Source: Achromobacter deleyi | Lineage (GTDB): Bacteria; Pseudomonadota; Gammaproteobacteria; Burkholderiales; Burkholderiaceae_B | Length of the DNA: 64,000 nucleotides | Assembly (NCBI RefSeq): GCF_902859705.1 | Contig: NZ_CADIJO010000026.1 | Location: 1-64,000, forward strand | Direction of reading: 5' to 3' | Part shown: positions 1-10,986 of the stretch, in pieces | How the letters are laid out: each line of letters starts with the position of its first letter | How positions within the stretch are numbered: position 1 is the stretch's first letter | Notes under the pieces: model-generated | Told to the model about the DNA's origin: nothing | The model's database searches: none | The model's input: the letters and a program-made list of their open reading frames with translations, nothing else | Translations under genes and position numbers: made by a program

Positions 1-66
1 AGTACCAAGTTTTTCAAGATTCCTGCGAATCGGGTGGTTGAGATGGGGATGCAGGTTGAACTTTAA
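1..66 (+). CDS. C-terminal tail of an unidentified gene (partial)
   Basis: The first reading frame is open from the window edge to a TAA at 64-66 and encodes 21 residues ending VEMGMQVEL. The codons look natural and the frame would be convergent with argG, with a bidirectional terminator between them. The fragment is too short to assign a family, and a chance open frame of this length is quite possible. Confidence 0.3.
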   Translation, partial: STKFFKIPANRVVEMGMQVEL

Positions 67-256
67 GGTTCTTTTTTAGCGTTGTGGGTTCTTGAGACGC
101 CCGGCGCGTTGTGCCTGCTTGACGGTGGGTTTGGCGGCGGTGTGCTTGGGGCCTAAAGTCTTTGGTGGGGCGGTGGGGCGCCAGAGTCGGCCGCGCGGGG
201 GGCATTTTTTTGGCGTTTGGGCGGTGGGGTGTGTGAGGTTGCTGGATTTGCACGGA
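67..256. other. G/T-rich intergenic stretch
   Basis: This stretch is strongly enriched in G and T on the plus strand, with many GGTGGG-type runs. The open frame that crosses it on the minus strand encodes a Pro/Arg/His-rich, low-complexity product with no recognisable domain, so I do not call a gene. I see no promoter or repeat here. Confidence 0.5.
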
Positions 257-291
257 TAAAAAAAGCCCCTTGAGCGATCAAGGGGCTTTTT
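257..291 (-). terminator. Bidirectional intrinsic terminator downstream of argG
   Basis: A perfect 13-bp stem (261-273 with 278-290) closes a GCGA loop. It is flanked by an A run on one side and a T run on the other, so it can terminate in both directions. It lies 16 bases past the argG stop and would also serve a gene entering from the left. Confidence 0.9.
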
Positions 292-306
292 GTTGGGCGG
301 GAAGAA

Positions 307-1716
<1,410 letters not shown>

Positions 1717-1833
1717 TCAGACCGCTATTTTAACTCTTTTGGTCCGGGCGGGCGGCGGGTGCGGCAGGGGCGTCCGGGCGGGAGCCGGGCAGGGGCCGGG
1801 CGTGGGGCCGCGCAGGGTCTGGCGGACGCCAAC

Positions 1834-1860
1834 CTGTCCGAATTGTCAGGGAGCGGACAG
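1834..1860. promoter_or_regulatory. Inverted repeat, possible operator of the efflux operon
   Basis: CTGTCCG at 1834-1840 and CGGACAG at 1854-1860 form a perfect 7-bp inverted repeat with a 13-base spacer. About 70 bases later comes a second small palindrome, CTGAC-T-GTCAG (1898-1908), directly before the efflux operon. Position and symmetry suit a dimeric response regulator such as the one encoded at the end of this operon, but this is inference. Confidence 0.4.
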
Positions 1861-1931
1861 CGTGCGGTCCCGCTGGGCTTTCTACAGTAGGGCCGTACTG
1901 ACTGTCAGCCGCGCGGGCGGCGCCGAGAAAA

Positions 1932-3464
1932 ATGAACACAGGCAAGCGGATAGCGCCCAGGCGGGCGGCGGTGGGGCTGGCGGCCCTGCTGGCCCTGGCC
2001 GGCTGTGCGGTGGGGCCGGACTATCAGCGTCCGGCCATGGACCTGCCGTCCGGTTACAAGGAATCGGGGCCATGGAAGACGGCCAATCCGGGTGTGATCG
2101 ACGGGCGGCAGCCCTGGTGGGAGGCCTATGGCGATCCGACCCTGAATGATCTGATCGGGGCGGCCAACGCGGCCAACCAGACGGTGCAGCAGGCGCAGGC
2201 GCAATACCGCCAGGCGCGGGCGGCGGCGGACGCGGCCCGGGCGGGTTTCTGGCCGACGGTGGGCGCCAATGTGTCGGCGCAGCGTGCGCGGGCCAAGAGC
2301 AGCGGCGTGATCGGGGTGTCCAACAGCTACGCGGCGGCGATCGACGTGTCGTGGGAGCCGGACCTGTGGGGCGCGGTGCGCCGCCAGGTCGAGGCGAGCG
2401 ACGCGTCGACCCAGGCCAGCGAGGCCAACCTGGCGGCAGCGCGGCTGAGCATCCAGGCGGCGCTGGCGCAAGATTACCTGCAACTGCGGGCGGTGGACCG
2501 GGAAAAGGACCTGTATGCCCGTACGTTGCAGGCCTACGAACGGACGCTGAAACTCACGCGCAGCCAATACGACGCGGGGGTGGCCCTGCGGTCTGACGTG
2601 GCGCAGGCCGAGGCACAGCTCAAGACTGCCCAGGCCCAGGCGATCGATCTGAACGTGTCGCGCAACCAGCTGGAACACGCCATTGCGATCCTGACGGGCC
2701 GGGCGCCGGCGCAGTTCAGCCTGGCGCCGCTGCCGGCCGGGCAGCCCTGGATGTTCCGGGTGCCCGAGGTGCCGACCGGCCTGCCGTCGGATCTGCTGGA
2801 GCGGCGCCCCGATATCGCGGCCGCCGAGCGCCAGGTGGCATCGGCCAATGCGGGCATCGGCGTGGCCCGGGCCGCGTATTTCCCGTCTCTGGTGCTGTCG
2901 GCTGCGGGCGGTTTTGGCGCAGCCAGTTTCGCGCAATGGTTCAACGCGCCGGGCCGGGTCTGGTCGCTGGGGGCGGCCCTGGCCGAGACGATATTCGACG
3001 GCGGCCTGCGCAAGGCTCGGGACGCCCAGGCGGTGGCGGTGTTCGATGCCAGCGCGGCCCAATACAAGCAGACGGTGCTGGGCGCATTCCAGGAAGTCGA
3101 GGACAACCTGTCCACGCTGCGCGTGCTGGACGACGAGGCGCGGGCGCAGGACGACGCGGTGGCGGCCTCGCGCCTGAGCGAGCAGTTGGCGCTGGCGCAG
3201 TACCGCGCGGGCACCACCACTTTCCTGGCCGTGGCCACGGCGCAGGCGCTGACGCTGTCGAACGAACGCAACGCGGTGCAGCTGCGCGGCCGCCAGATGG
3301 TGGCCAGCGTGGCGCTGATCAAGGCCGTGGGCGGCGGCTGGAATGCGTCCGCCCTGAATGCGCCGGATGCGCAGGCGCTGGCCGCGGCGGGCGGCGCGCC
3401 CGCGGTCAAGGCAACGGCAGCCGGTGCTGCGGCAGCCGACAAACCCTCTACCCAGAACGAGTAA
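1932..3464 (+). CDS. Outer-membrane efflux lipoprotein, NodT/OprM family
   Basis: This is the TolC-like outer-membrane channel of a tripartite drug or metal efflux pump. The 510-residue product starts with a signal peptide ending in a lipobox (LALAGC, Cys near residue 25), followed by GPDYQRP, the typical N-terminus of NodT-family factors. Two OEP domains with long coiled-coil helices follow, including the conserved SDLLERRPDI block near residue 288. The C-terminal tail after about residue 470 is Ala-rich and variable. It is the first gene of an efflux operon, and the adaptor gene begins 5 bases after its stop. Confidence 0.92.
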   Translation: MNTGKRIAPRRAAVGLAALLALAGCAVGPDYQRPAMDLPSGYKESGPWKTANPGVIDGRQPWWEAYGDPTLNDLIGAANAANQTVQQAQAQYRQARAAADAARAGFWPTVGANVSAQRARAKSSGVIGVSNSYAAAIDVSWEPDLWGAVRRQVEASDASTQASEANLAAARLSIQAALAQDYLQLRAVDREKDLYARTLQAYERTLKLTRSQYDAGVALRSDVAQAEAQLKTAQAQAIDLNVSRNQLEHAIAILTGRAPAQFSLAPLPAGQPWMFRVPEVPTGLPSDLLERRPDIAAAERQVASANAGIGVARAAYFPSLVLSAAGGFGAASFAQWFNAPGRVWSLGAALAETIFDGGLRKARDAQAVAVFDASAAQYKQTVLGAFQEVEDNLSTLRVLDDEARAQDDAVAASRLSEQLALAQYRAGTTTFLAVATAQALTLSNERNAVQLRGRQMVASVALIKAVGGGWNASALNAPDAQALAAAGGAPAVKATAAGAAAADKPSTQNE

Positions 3465-3468
3465 GTCC

Positions 3469-4635
3469 ATGGACAACGCGGTGACTTTTTCCCATCGGGG
3501 CGCGGGCGGCAAGAAGGCCGCGGTGCTGTTGCTGGCTCTGGCGGCCTGCGGGCTGGCGGCGTGGCTGCTGCTGCGCGGGCGCGGCGAGACGGCGCCGGTC
3601 GCGGTGCCGGCGGTGCCGGTGGCCACGGTGCTGGCGCAGCAGCAGGACGTGGCCCGCTATCTGACCGGCGTGGGCACGGTGACGTCGGCGGCCAGCGTGA
3701 CGGTCAAGGCGCGCATCGACGGCCAGCTGGACAGCGTGGGCTTTGTCGAGGGGCAGGACGTGAAGGCCGGCCAGGTGCTGGCCAACATCGATCCGCGCGC
3801 GCTGCAGGCCCAATTGGCCCAGGCCCAGGCGCAGCGCGCCAAGGACCAGGCCACGCTGGTGAACGCGCGGCTGGACCTGCAACGCTATACCCGGCTGCAA
3901 CGCGAGGACGCCGCGACCCAGCAGACGCTGGACACGCAGCGTGCCTTGGTGGCGCAACTGGAGGCGGCCACGCAGACGGACGATGCGTTGATCAGCTATG
4001 CCCGCGTGCAGCTGGACTACACCCGCATCGTGGCGCCGATCTCGGGCCGGGTGGGTGCGCGGCTGGTGGACCCGGGCAACATCGTGCACGCCGCGGACGC
4101 CAATGGCCTGGTGGTGATCAACCAGATCGACCCGATCACCGTGCTGTTTTCCCTGCCGGAAGAGGCGGTGCCGGGCATCACCGCGGCCATGGACAAGGGC
4201 CAGGCCCTGACCGTGGTGGCTTATGCCCGCGGCAGCAACGAGCCGCTGGAACAAGGCCAGCTGGTGCTGCTGAACAACCAGATCGACACCACCACCGGCA
4301 CGGTGCAATTGAAGGGCCGCTTCGACAACCCGCGGCATCGCCTGTGGCCGGGCCAGTACGTGAACGCGCGGCTGGTGCTGGATGAACATGAAAGCGCCGT
4401 GACGCTGCCGGTGGCGGCGATTCAGCGCAGCCAGACGGGCACCTTCGTGTACACGGTGGACGGCGCGGGCGTGGCCCAGGCGCAGCCGGTCAAGGTGGAA
4501 CGCATGCAGGACGGCCTGGCGGTGATCCAGGAAGGCGTGAAGGCCGGCCAGCGCGTGGTGGTGGACGGCCAGTACAAGCTCAAGCCGGGCAGCAAGGTGC
4601 GCGAACTGGCGCCGGCGGCGGGAGGTGGCCAGTGA
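3469..4635 (+). CDS. RND efflux periplasmic adaptor (membrane fusion protein, MdtA-like)
   Basis: The 388-residue product is the periplasmic adaptor linking the inner-membrane RND pump to the outer-membrane channel. It has one N-terminal membrane anchor (about residues 16-35, AAVLLLALAACGLAAWLLL), a lipoyl/biotinyl-like half motif (VEGQDVKAGQVLANID), a coiled-coil hairpin, and the second half with the conserved LDYTRIVAPISGRVG. The ATG at 3469 is chosen because the anchor follows directly and it sits just past the channel gene stop. Its stop overlaps the start of the pump gene by four bases, so the two are translationally coupled. Confidence 0.93.
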   Translation: MDNAVTFSHRGAGGKKAAVLLLALAACGLAAWLLLRGRGETAPVAVPAVPVATVLAQQQDVARYLTGVGTVTSAASVTVKARIDGQLDSVGFVEGQDVKAGQVLANIDPRALQAQLAQAQAQRAKDQATLVNARLDLQRYTRLQREDAATQQTLDTQRALVAQLEAATQTDDALISYARVQLDYTRIVAPISGRVGARLVDPGNIVHAADANGLVVINQIDPITVLFSLPEEAVPGITAAMDKGQALTVVAYARGSNEPLEQGQLVLLNNQIDTTTGTVQLKGRFDNPRHRLWPGQYVNARLVLDEHESAVTLPVAAIQRSQTGTFVYTVDGAGVAQAQPVKVERMQDGLAVIQEGVKAGQRVVVDGQYKLKPGSKVRELAPAAGGGQ

Positions 4636-7600
4636 GCATTTCAGCGAACTTCATCAAACGGCCGATCGGCACGTCGCTGCTGGCGCTGGCGATTCTGCTG
4701 GTGGGTATCGCGGCCTGGCCGCTGTTGCCGGTGGCGCCGCTGCCGCAGGTGGACTTTCCCACCATCCAGGTGCAGGCCAACCTGCCGGGCGGCAGTCCGG
4801 AAACCATGGCGTCCAACGTGGCGCAGCCGCTGGAACGCCAGTTTTCGCTGATCGCGGGCCTGTCGCAGATGACCTCGGTCAGCGCCATCGGCATGACCCA
4901 GATCACGCTGCAGTTCGACCTGAACCGCAGCATCGATTCGGCGGCGGTGGACGTGCAGGCCGCCATCAACGCGGCCACCGGCCAGTTGCCGGCCAACCTG
5001 CCTAACCCGCCGACCTTTCGCAAGGTCAATCCGGCGGACGCGCCCATCATGGTGATGGCGGTGCAGTCGGACACGCTGCCGCTGATCCAGGTGAACGACT
5101 ACGCCGACAACATCCTGGCGCAGCAGATTTCGCAGATCTCGGGGGTGGGCCTGGTCAATATCGGCGGCCAGCAGAAGCCGGCCGTGCGCATCCAGGTGGA
5201 CCCCGGCAAGCTGTCGGCGCTGGGGCTGAGCCTGGAAGACATACGCGGCGTCATCGCGACGACCACGGTGAACCAGCCCAAGGGCACCATCGACGGGCCG
5301 CGTCAGAGCTTCACCACCTATACCAACGACCAGTTGCTGTCTGCGGCGCCCTGGAACGACATGGTGCTGGCCTACCGCAACGGCGCGCCGATCCGCGTGC
5401 GCGACGTGGGCGTGGCGGTGGACGGGCCCGAAAACACCAAGCTGGCCGGCTGGGCCTACGCCGGCCCCGCGGCGCCGGCCGACAACACCATCACCAACGG
5501 CCGCTCGATCGTGCTGCAGATCAGCAAGCAGCCGGGCGCCAACGTGATCGACACCGTGGACCGCATCCGCGCGGCCCTGCCCAAGCTGGAAGCGTCGATT
5601 CCGCCGTCGGTGCACGTGAACACGATCATCGATCGCACCCAGACCATCCGCGCATCGGTGCAGGACGTGGAATTCACGCTGACGCTGACCATCATCCTGG
5701 TGGTGCTGGTGATCTTCCTGTTCCTGCGCAACGTGGCGGCCACGTTGATTCCCTGCGTGACGGTGCCGCTGGCGCTGATGGGCACGGCGGCCATCATGTA
5801 CGTGGTGGGCTTCAGCCTGGACAACCTGTCGTTGATGGCACTGACGATTGCGGTGGGCTTCGTGGTGGACGATGCCATCGTGATGCTGGAAAACGTGTAC
5901 CGCCACGTCGAGGCGGGCATGTCGCCGATGGAGGCCGCCTACAAGGGGGCGGGGGAGATCGGCTTCACCATCGTGTCGATCTCGGTGTCGCTGGTGGCGG
6001 TGTTCATTCCGCTGCTGCTGATGGGTGGCATCGTGGGGCGGCTGTTCCGCGAGTTCGCGGTGACGGTGACGCTGACCATCGTGGTGTCGGTGCTGGTGTC
6101 GCTGACGCTGACGCCGATGCTGTGTTCGCGCTACCTGAAGAACCACCACGGCGACCGCCACGGCCGCCTGTACCTGCTGTTCGAGCGCGGCTTCGATGCG
6201 ATGCTGCACGGGTACGAGCGCGGCCTGAAGCTGGTGCTGCGGCATCAGTTCGCCACGCTGTGCGTGTTCCTGGCGACCGTGGGCTGCACGGTGGCGCTGT
6301 TCCTGGTGATTCCCAAGGGCTTTTTCCCGCAGCAGGACACGGGCTTCATCTTCGGCTTTGCCGAGTCGGCGCAGGATTCATCGTTTTCGCTGATGAACCA
6401 GCGCATGATCCAGATGGCCGACGTGATCCGGCAGGACCCCGACATCGCCAGTTTCGGTTTCAACGGCAGCCAGAGCACCTACAACACCGGCAACTTCTAT
6501 ATCGGCCTGAAGCCCAAGGACGAAGGCCGCACGGCGTCCGCCGACGAGGTCATCGCCCGGCTGCGGCCGCAGCTGGCCAAGCTGGAAGGCGTGACGCTGT
6601 TCATGCAGGCCGGGCAGGACATCAACGTGGGCGGGCGGCTGTCGCGCACGCAGTACCAGTACACGCTGACCGATTCGAACCTGGACGAATTGAACGTCTG
6701 GGCGCCGCGGCTGCTGGCGAAGTTCCGCGAATTGCCGGTGCTGACGGACCTGGCATCCGACCAGCAGAACGCCGCGGCGACCGCGTCCATCACGATCGAC
6801 CGGGCGCGGGCCTCGTCGTTCGGGATATCGCCGGCGCTGATCGACGCCACCATCTACGACGCCATCGGCCAGCGCCAGGTGGCCCAGTATTTCACCCAGA
6901 TCAACAGCTACCACGTGGTGCTGGAGGTGACGCCCAAGCTGCAGCAGGACCCGGACCTGTTCTCCAAGCTGTACCTGACCTCGCCTTTGACGGGCCAGCA
7001 GGTGCCGCTGTCGACCTTCATCAAGCTGGACACCAACAAGACCGCGTACCTGTCGATCAGCCACCAGGGGCAGTTCCCCGCGGTGACGATCTCGTTCAAC
7101 CTGGCGCCGGGCGCCTCGCTGGGCGATGCGGTGCAGGCGATCCAGCAGGCGCAGGCCCAGATGGGCGTGCCGGCCAGCCTGACGGGGGCGTTCCAGGGCA
7201 CGGCCAAGGCCTTCGGCGATTCGCTGTCGAGCCAGCCGTACCTGATCGCTGCCGCGCTGATCGCCGTGTACATCGTGCTGGGGCTGCTGTATGAAAGCTA
7301 CATCCACCCGCTGACCATTCTGTCGACCCTGCCGTCGGCCGGGGTGGGGGCGCTGGCGATCCTGATGCTGGGCGGCTACGACTTGAGCGTGATCGCGCTG
7401 ATCGGCATCATCTTGCTGATCGGCATCGTCAAGAAGAATGGCATCATGATGATCGACTTCGCCCTGACGGCCGAGCGCGAGCACGGCATGGCGCCGGCCG
7501 AGGCCATCTACCAGGCGTGCGTGCTGCGGTTCCGGCCGATCATGATGACGACCATGTGCGCGCTGCTGAGCGGCCTGCCGCTGATGCTGAGCCACGGCCA

Positions 7601-7799
7601 GGGGTCGGAATTGCGCCGGCCGCTGGGCTATGCGATGGTGGGCGGGCTGATCGTGTCGCAGGCGTTGACGCTGTTCACGACGCCGGTGGTGTACCTGTAC
7701 CTGGATCGGGCGCATTTCTGGTACATGCGCAAGAAGCAGGAGCGGGCCGCGCGCAAGGCTGCCCTGGTGCAGCCTGGGCCGGGAGTTGAGTCAAAATAA
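4632..7799 (+). CDS. RND multidrug efflux pump, HAE-1/MdtBC-like
   Basis: This is the proton-driven inner-membrane pump of the tripartite system. The 1055-residue length and the repeated 6+6 transmembrane plan with two large periplasmic loops are normal for the family. The proton-relay acidic pair is present (D413-D414 in GFVVDDAIVMLENV), as is the matching lysine region (K934-K935 in GIVKKNGIMMIDF). Sequence style resembles MdtB/MdtC hydrophobe pumps more than CusA/CzcA metal pumps, as a single pump gene rather than a pair. It starts with GTG, overlapping the adaptor stop. The downstream two-component genes likely control the operon. Confidence 0.93.
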   Translation: MSISANFIKRPIGTSLLALAILLVGIAAWPLLPVAPLPQVDFPTIQVQANLPGGSPETMASNVAQPLERQFSLIAGLSQMTSVSAIGMTQITLQFDLNRSIDSAAVDVQAAINAATGQLPANLPNPPTFRKVNPADAPIMVMAVQSDTLPLIQVNDYADNILAQQISQISGVGLVNIGGQQKPAVRIQVDPGKLSALGLSLEDIRGVIATTTVNQPKGTIDGPRQSFTTYTNDQLLSAAPWNDMVLAYRNGAPIRVRDVGVAVDGPENTKLAGWAYAGPAAPADNTITNGRSIVLQISKQPGANVIDTVDRIRAALPKLEASIPPSVHVNTIIDRTQTIRASVQDVEFTLTLTIILVVLVIFLFLRNVAATLIPCVTVPLALMGTAAIMYVVGFSLDNLSLMALTIAVGFVVDDAIVMLENVYRHVEAGMSPMEAAYKGAGEIGFTIVSISVSLVAVFIPLLLMGGIVGRLFREFAVTVTLTIVVSVLVSLTLTPMLCSRYLKNHHGDRHGRLYLLFERGFDAMLHGYERGLKLVLRHQFATLCVFLATVGCTVALFLVIPKGFFPQQDTGFIFGFAESAQDSSFSLMNQRMIQMADVIRQDPDIASFGFNGSQSTYNTGNFYIGLKPKDEGRTASADEVIARLRPQLAKLEGVTLFMQAGQDINVGGRLSRTQYQYTLTDSNLDELNVWAPRLLAKFRELPVLTDLASDQQNAAATASITIDRARASSFGISPALIDATIYDAIGQRQVAQYFTQINSYHVVLEVTPKLQQDPDLFSKLYLTSPLTGQQVPLSTFIKLDTNKTAYLSISHQGQFPAVTISFNLAPGASLGDAVQAIQQAQAQMGVPASLTGAFQGTAKAFGDSLSSQPYLIAAALIAVYIVLGLLYESYIHPLTILSTLPSAGVGALAILMLGGYDLSVIALIGIILLIGIVKKNGIMMIDFALTAEREHGMAPAEAIYQACVLRFRPIMMTTMCALLSGLPLMLSHGQGSELRRPLGYAMVGGLIVSQALTLFTTPVVYLYLDRAHFWYMRKKQERAARKAALVQPGPGVESK

Positions 7800-7836
7800 G
7801 CGCCTGTGCATGTCGATACACCCTAGCGGGGCCGCA

Positions 7837-8523
7837 ATGAAGATCCTGATAGTCGAAGATGAACTGAAGACGGCGGATTACCTGCGCAAAGGCCTGGGCG
7901 AACAGGGCTGCGCGGTCGATGTGGCGCACAACGGCATCGACGGCCAGCACCTGGCGCTGGAGCACGACTACGACGTGATCGTGCTGGACGCCATGCTGCC
8001 CGGCATGGACGGCTTTGCGGTGCTGCGCTCGCTGCGCAGCGTGCGCCAGACCCCGGTGATCATGCTGACCGCCCGCGACGGCGTCGAAGACCGCATCCGC
8101 GGCCTGCACGACGGCGCCGACGATTACCTGGTCAAGCCGTTTTCCTTCCTGGAACTGCTGGCCCGGCTGCAGGCGCTGACCCGCCGCGGCCGCGCCCAGG
8201 AACCGGTGCAACTGCGCATCGGCGACCTGCAGATCGACCTGATCAGCCGCAAGGCCTGGCGCGCCGGCACGCGGCTGGACCTGACCGCCAAGGAATTCGC
8301 GCTGCTGGCGGTGCTGGCCCGGCGCCAGGGCGAAATCCTGTCCAAGACGGCCATCGCCGAGCTGGTCTGGGACATGAACTTCGACAGCAACGTCAACGTG
8401 GTCGAGGTGGCCATCAAGCGGCTGCGCGGCAAGGTCGATGCGCCGTTCGACCGCAAGCTGCTGCACACCATCCGCGGCATGGGCTACGTGCTGGAACTGC
8501 GCGACGGCGAGTCGCCCGAATGA
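7837..8523 (+). CDS. Response regulator, OmpR family (heavy-metal/CusR-IrlR type)
   Basis: A 228-residue two-domain regulator. The N-terminal receiver domain has the acidic pocket (VEDE near residue 6), the phospho-acceptor D51 in VLDAMLPGMDG and the conserved Lys in DDYLVKPFSF. The C-terminal part is a winged-helix DNA-binding domain (LTAKEFALLAVLARRQGE). The start is ATG at 7837; an in-frame upstream extension adds residues not typical of a receiver domain. It lies 37 bases after the pump gene and overlaps the kinase gene by four bases, so it is likely co-transcribed with the efflux genes it regulates. Confidence 0.93.
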   Translation: MKILIVEDELKTADYLRKGLGEQGCAVDVAHNGIDGQHLALEHDYDVIVLDAMLPGMDGFAVLRSLRSVRQTPVIMLTARDGVEDRIRGLHDGADDYLVKPFSFLELLARLQALTRRGRAQEPVQLRIGDLQIDLISRKAWRAGTRLDLTAKEFALLAVLARRQGEILSKTAIAELVWDMNFDSNVNVVEVAIKRLRGKVDAPFDRKLLHTIRGMGYVLELRDGESPE

Positions 8524-9905
8524 AATCGTCGCTGAAAACCCGGCTGGTGGCCATGTTCGCGGTGGCGGCGGCGGCGACCTTCGCGTTGACGGGCGTGGCG
8601 CTGTACGGCGTGCTGGACCGCCAGCTGGACCGCATCCAGCAGGACGCGCTGCGCACGACGGCGCACGAGGTCAGTTATTCCCTGACCCGCAGCGGCGACC
8701 CGGAACGCTGGGGCCGCTTCAAGGCCAAGCTCGATACCCTGACGCCGGCCGACGGCAGCCTGCGCTTCTGGGTGCTGTCCGACGACCCGGCCTATGAATA
8801 CGGCAAGGGGCTGGCCGACATCGACCGGCTGGAACGCCGCGCCGATGGCTTTGGCAGCATCACGCTGCCCGACCGCGAAAACGCGCTGTTGACCATCACC
8901 GTCACGGTCGAGCCGTTTCAGCAGCGGCCGCGCGTGCGCCTGATCGTCGGCATGGATTCGGCGCCGTATGCGCACACGCTGCGGTATTTCCTGTGGGCCA
9001 TGGCGGGGCTGTCGCTGACCGCGATCCTGCTGGTGGGCCTGTTGGGGTTCTGGGTGGCCCGGCTGGGCCTGCGGCCGCTGAACCGGCTGTCGGCCGAGGC
9101 CCGGGCGCTGCGGCCCAGCGCCTTGTCGCAGCGCTTGAGCATGGCCGCGTTGCCGGTCGAGCTGGAAGACCTGGCCACGTCCTTCAACGGCGCGCTGGCG
9201 CGGCTGGAAGGCGCCTACAACCAGCTCGAGGCTTTCAATGCGGACGTGGCGCACGAACTGCGCACGCCGCTGACCAATCTGATCGGCCAGACGCAGGTGG
9301 CGCTGTCGCGCCCGCGCAGTTCCGGCGACCTGCAAGAGGTGCTGCAGTCCAACCTGGAAGAACTGGACCGCCTGCGCGCCATGATCAACGACATGCTGTT
9401 CCTGGCCCGGGCCGACCAGGGCGAGGCCGCCACGGGCCGCATTCATGCGGTGCTGGCCGACGAGGTCGGCAAGACGGTGGAGTTCTTCGAATTCCTGCTG
9501 GACGAGGCGGGCATGCGCGTGCGCATCCAGGGCGAGCGGGACGCGGTGGCGTTGATCGACACGGCGCTGTTCCGGCGCGCGGTGACCAACCTGCTGCAGA
9601 ACGCCATCCAGTATTCGTCGGCCGGCGCCGAGATCACGGTGGACGTCACGCGGCAGGGCGGCATGCTGGAGATCGCGGTCAGCAACCCCGGCCCGCCGAT
9701 TGCGCCCGAACACCTGCCGCACCTGTTCCAGCGCTTTTACCGGGTAGACGCCGCGCGCCGCGGCGACGGGGTCGAACACAGCCATGGCCTGGGCCTGGCC
9801 ATCGTCAAGGCCGTGGCGGCGATGCACGGGGGCACGGTGTCGGCGGCCAGCGCCGCGGGCGTGACGCGGGTGGCATTCAGCGTCGAGGCCGAGCCCACGC
9901 CCTGA
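8520..9905 (+). CDS. Heavy-metal-type sensor histidine kinase
   Basis: A 461-residue inner-membrane kinase partner of the preceding regulator. There are two membrane segments (about residues 10-32 and 158-182) flanking a periplasmic sensor domain of roughly 130 residues, then a HAMP domain. The phospho-acceptor H245 lies in DVAHELRTPLTNL. The ATPase domain follows, with N, G1 and G2 boxes (NLLQNAIQYS, HGLGLAIVKAVAAMHGG). Despite the family name, the pump next to it looks like a drug rather than a metal pump, so the ligand cannot be stated. The start overlaps the regulator stop. Confidence 0.92.
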   Translation: MKSSLKTRLVAMFAVAAAATFALTGVALYGVLDRQLDRIQQDALRTTAHEVSYSLTRSGDPERWGRFKAKLDTLTPADGSLRFWVLSDDPAYEYGKGLADIDRLERRADGFGSITLPDRENALLTITVTVEPFQQRPRVRLIVGMDSAPYAHTLRYFLWAMAGLSLTAILLVGLLGFWVARLGLRPLNRLSAEARALRPSALSQRLSMAALPVELEDLATSFNGALARLEGAYNQLEAFNADVAHELRTPLTNLIGQTQVALSRPRSSGDLQEVLQSNLEELDRLRAMINDMLFLARADQGEAATGRIHAVLADEVGKTVEFFEFLLDEAGMRVRIQGERDAVALIDTALFRRAVTNLLQNAIQYSSAGAEITVDVTRQGGMLEIAVSNPGPPIAPEHLPHLFQRFYRVDAARRGDGVEHSHGLGLAIVKAVAAMHGGTVSAASAAGVTRVAFSVEAEPTP

Positions 9906-9977
9906 AGCGGGCAGGGGGCGCTGCCCGGTTGGGGCGGGTGCCCAGGTCAGAACCCTTGGCTGGGCCCAGGCCCGCCT

Positions 9978-10880
9978 TCACGGCGCAAACAGCGCGGCCA
10001 GATTCAATTGGCGGATCAATTCGCCGGTAGCCGCCGCCAGCCGGGTGGCGGGGCGATGGCGGGCGCTGGCCAGCACCAGATTGTTGGTGATGGGCGGCGA
10101 CTCGATGTCGCTGAGCGACAGCGCGTGTTCGGCCGCCGGCCCGCGCGCCGCCGAGCGCGGCAGGATGGCGTAGGCGTCGCCCTGCGCGGCCAGTTCCACG
10201 ATGGTCTGCACGGCGTCCACCTCGGCCGCCACTTGCAGGCGCACCCCCTGGGCGCGGCAGACGCTTTCGACCAGGGTGCGGATGGCGTTGGGCAGGCTGG
10301 GCAGCACCAGCGGGTACGCGCCCAGCCCGGCTACGGCGATGCGGTCGGGCAGGGGCGGCTGGTGGTTGGCCGCCGCCACCAGCACCAGGTTTTCGCGAAA
10401 CAGGGATTCATAGGCCAGTTGCGGCGATGGCGCGGGGTCGTACAGCAGGGCCAGGTCGACCCGGCCGGCCAGCAGCCATTCGCGCATCTGCGCGCTCAGG
10501 CCTTCGGCCACCGCGATGGATGCGTCGGGAAAGCGGCGGCGAAACGCCTGGACCAGGGGCGGGGTCAGCACGCGGGCGATGCGCGGCGGCAGGCCGACCA
10601 CCACTTTGCCGGTGGGCGTTTCGCGCAGGGTCTGCAGGTCTTGCTTGGCGCGATCGGCCAGGGCCAGCAGGGCGCGGGCGTGTTCCAGAAAGCGCAGCCC
10701 GGCCTCGGTGGGTTCGGCGCCGCGGCCGTTGCGATACAGCAGGTGCTGGCCCAGTTCCAGTTCCAGCAGCCGCACCTGGCGGCTGAGGGTGGGCTGGGCG
10801 ACGTCCAGCATTTCGGCCGCGCGCGAAAAGCTGCGCCGTTCGGCCACGCGCACGAAGTATTCGATCTGCTTGAGGTCCAT
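9978..10880 (-). CDS. LysR-family transcriptional regulator
   Basis: A 300-residue regulator with the N-terminal LysR helix-turn-helix (MDLKQIEYFVRVAERRSFSR, then VAQPTLSRQVRLLE) and a C-terminal periplasmic-binding-like effector domain. I place the start at the ATG at 10880, where the canonical N-terminus begins; upstream frame extension covers the AT-rich promoter. It is divergent from the amidohydrolase/Bug gene cluster, and a perfect 8-bp inverted repeat lies between the two starts, so it probably controls that cluster and itself. The effector is unknown; a product of the cluster substrate is likely. Confidence 0.93.
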   Translation of the reverse strand: MDLKQIEYFVRVAERRSFSRAAEMLDVAQPTLSRQVRLLELELGQHLLYRNGRGAEPTEAGLRFLEHARALLALADRAKQDLQTLRETPTGKVVVGLPPRIARVLTPPLVQAFRRRFPDASIAVAEGLSAQMREWLLAGRVDLALLYDPAPSPQLAYESLFRENLVLVAAANHQPPLPDRIAVAGLGAYPLVLPSLPNAIRTLVESVCRAQGVRLQVAAEVDAVQTIVELAAQGDAYAILPRSAARGPAAEHALSLSDIESPPITNNLVLASARHRPATRLAAATGELIRQLNLAALFAP

Positions 10881-10906
10881 GGGGTGGGTGTTGATATTTA
10901 TATTTT

Positions 10907-10930
10907 CTATATCTGAAATCAAAGATATAG
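10907..10930. promoter_or_regulatory. Probable LysR operator in the divergent promoter
   Basis: CTATATCT (10907-10914) and AGATATAG (10923-10930) form a perfect 8-bp inverted repeat with an 8-base spacer, in an AT-rich island within otherwise GC-rich DNA. It lies between the LysR gene and the cluster it diverges from. The size and symmetry fit a LysR recognition site (T-N11-A type). Confidence 0.6.
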
Positions 10931-10986
10931 CATTGTTAGTCAGCCCGCAATCCGGGAGGATGGCGTTTTTCCCGCAGGAACCCGCC

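Noticed and set aside
14..253. A 79-residue minus-strand gene before argG's terminator
   Set aside because: Pro/Arg/His/Thr-rich low-complexity product, and the region is simply G/T-skewed.
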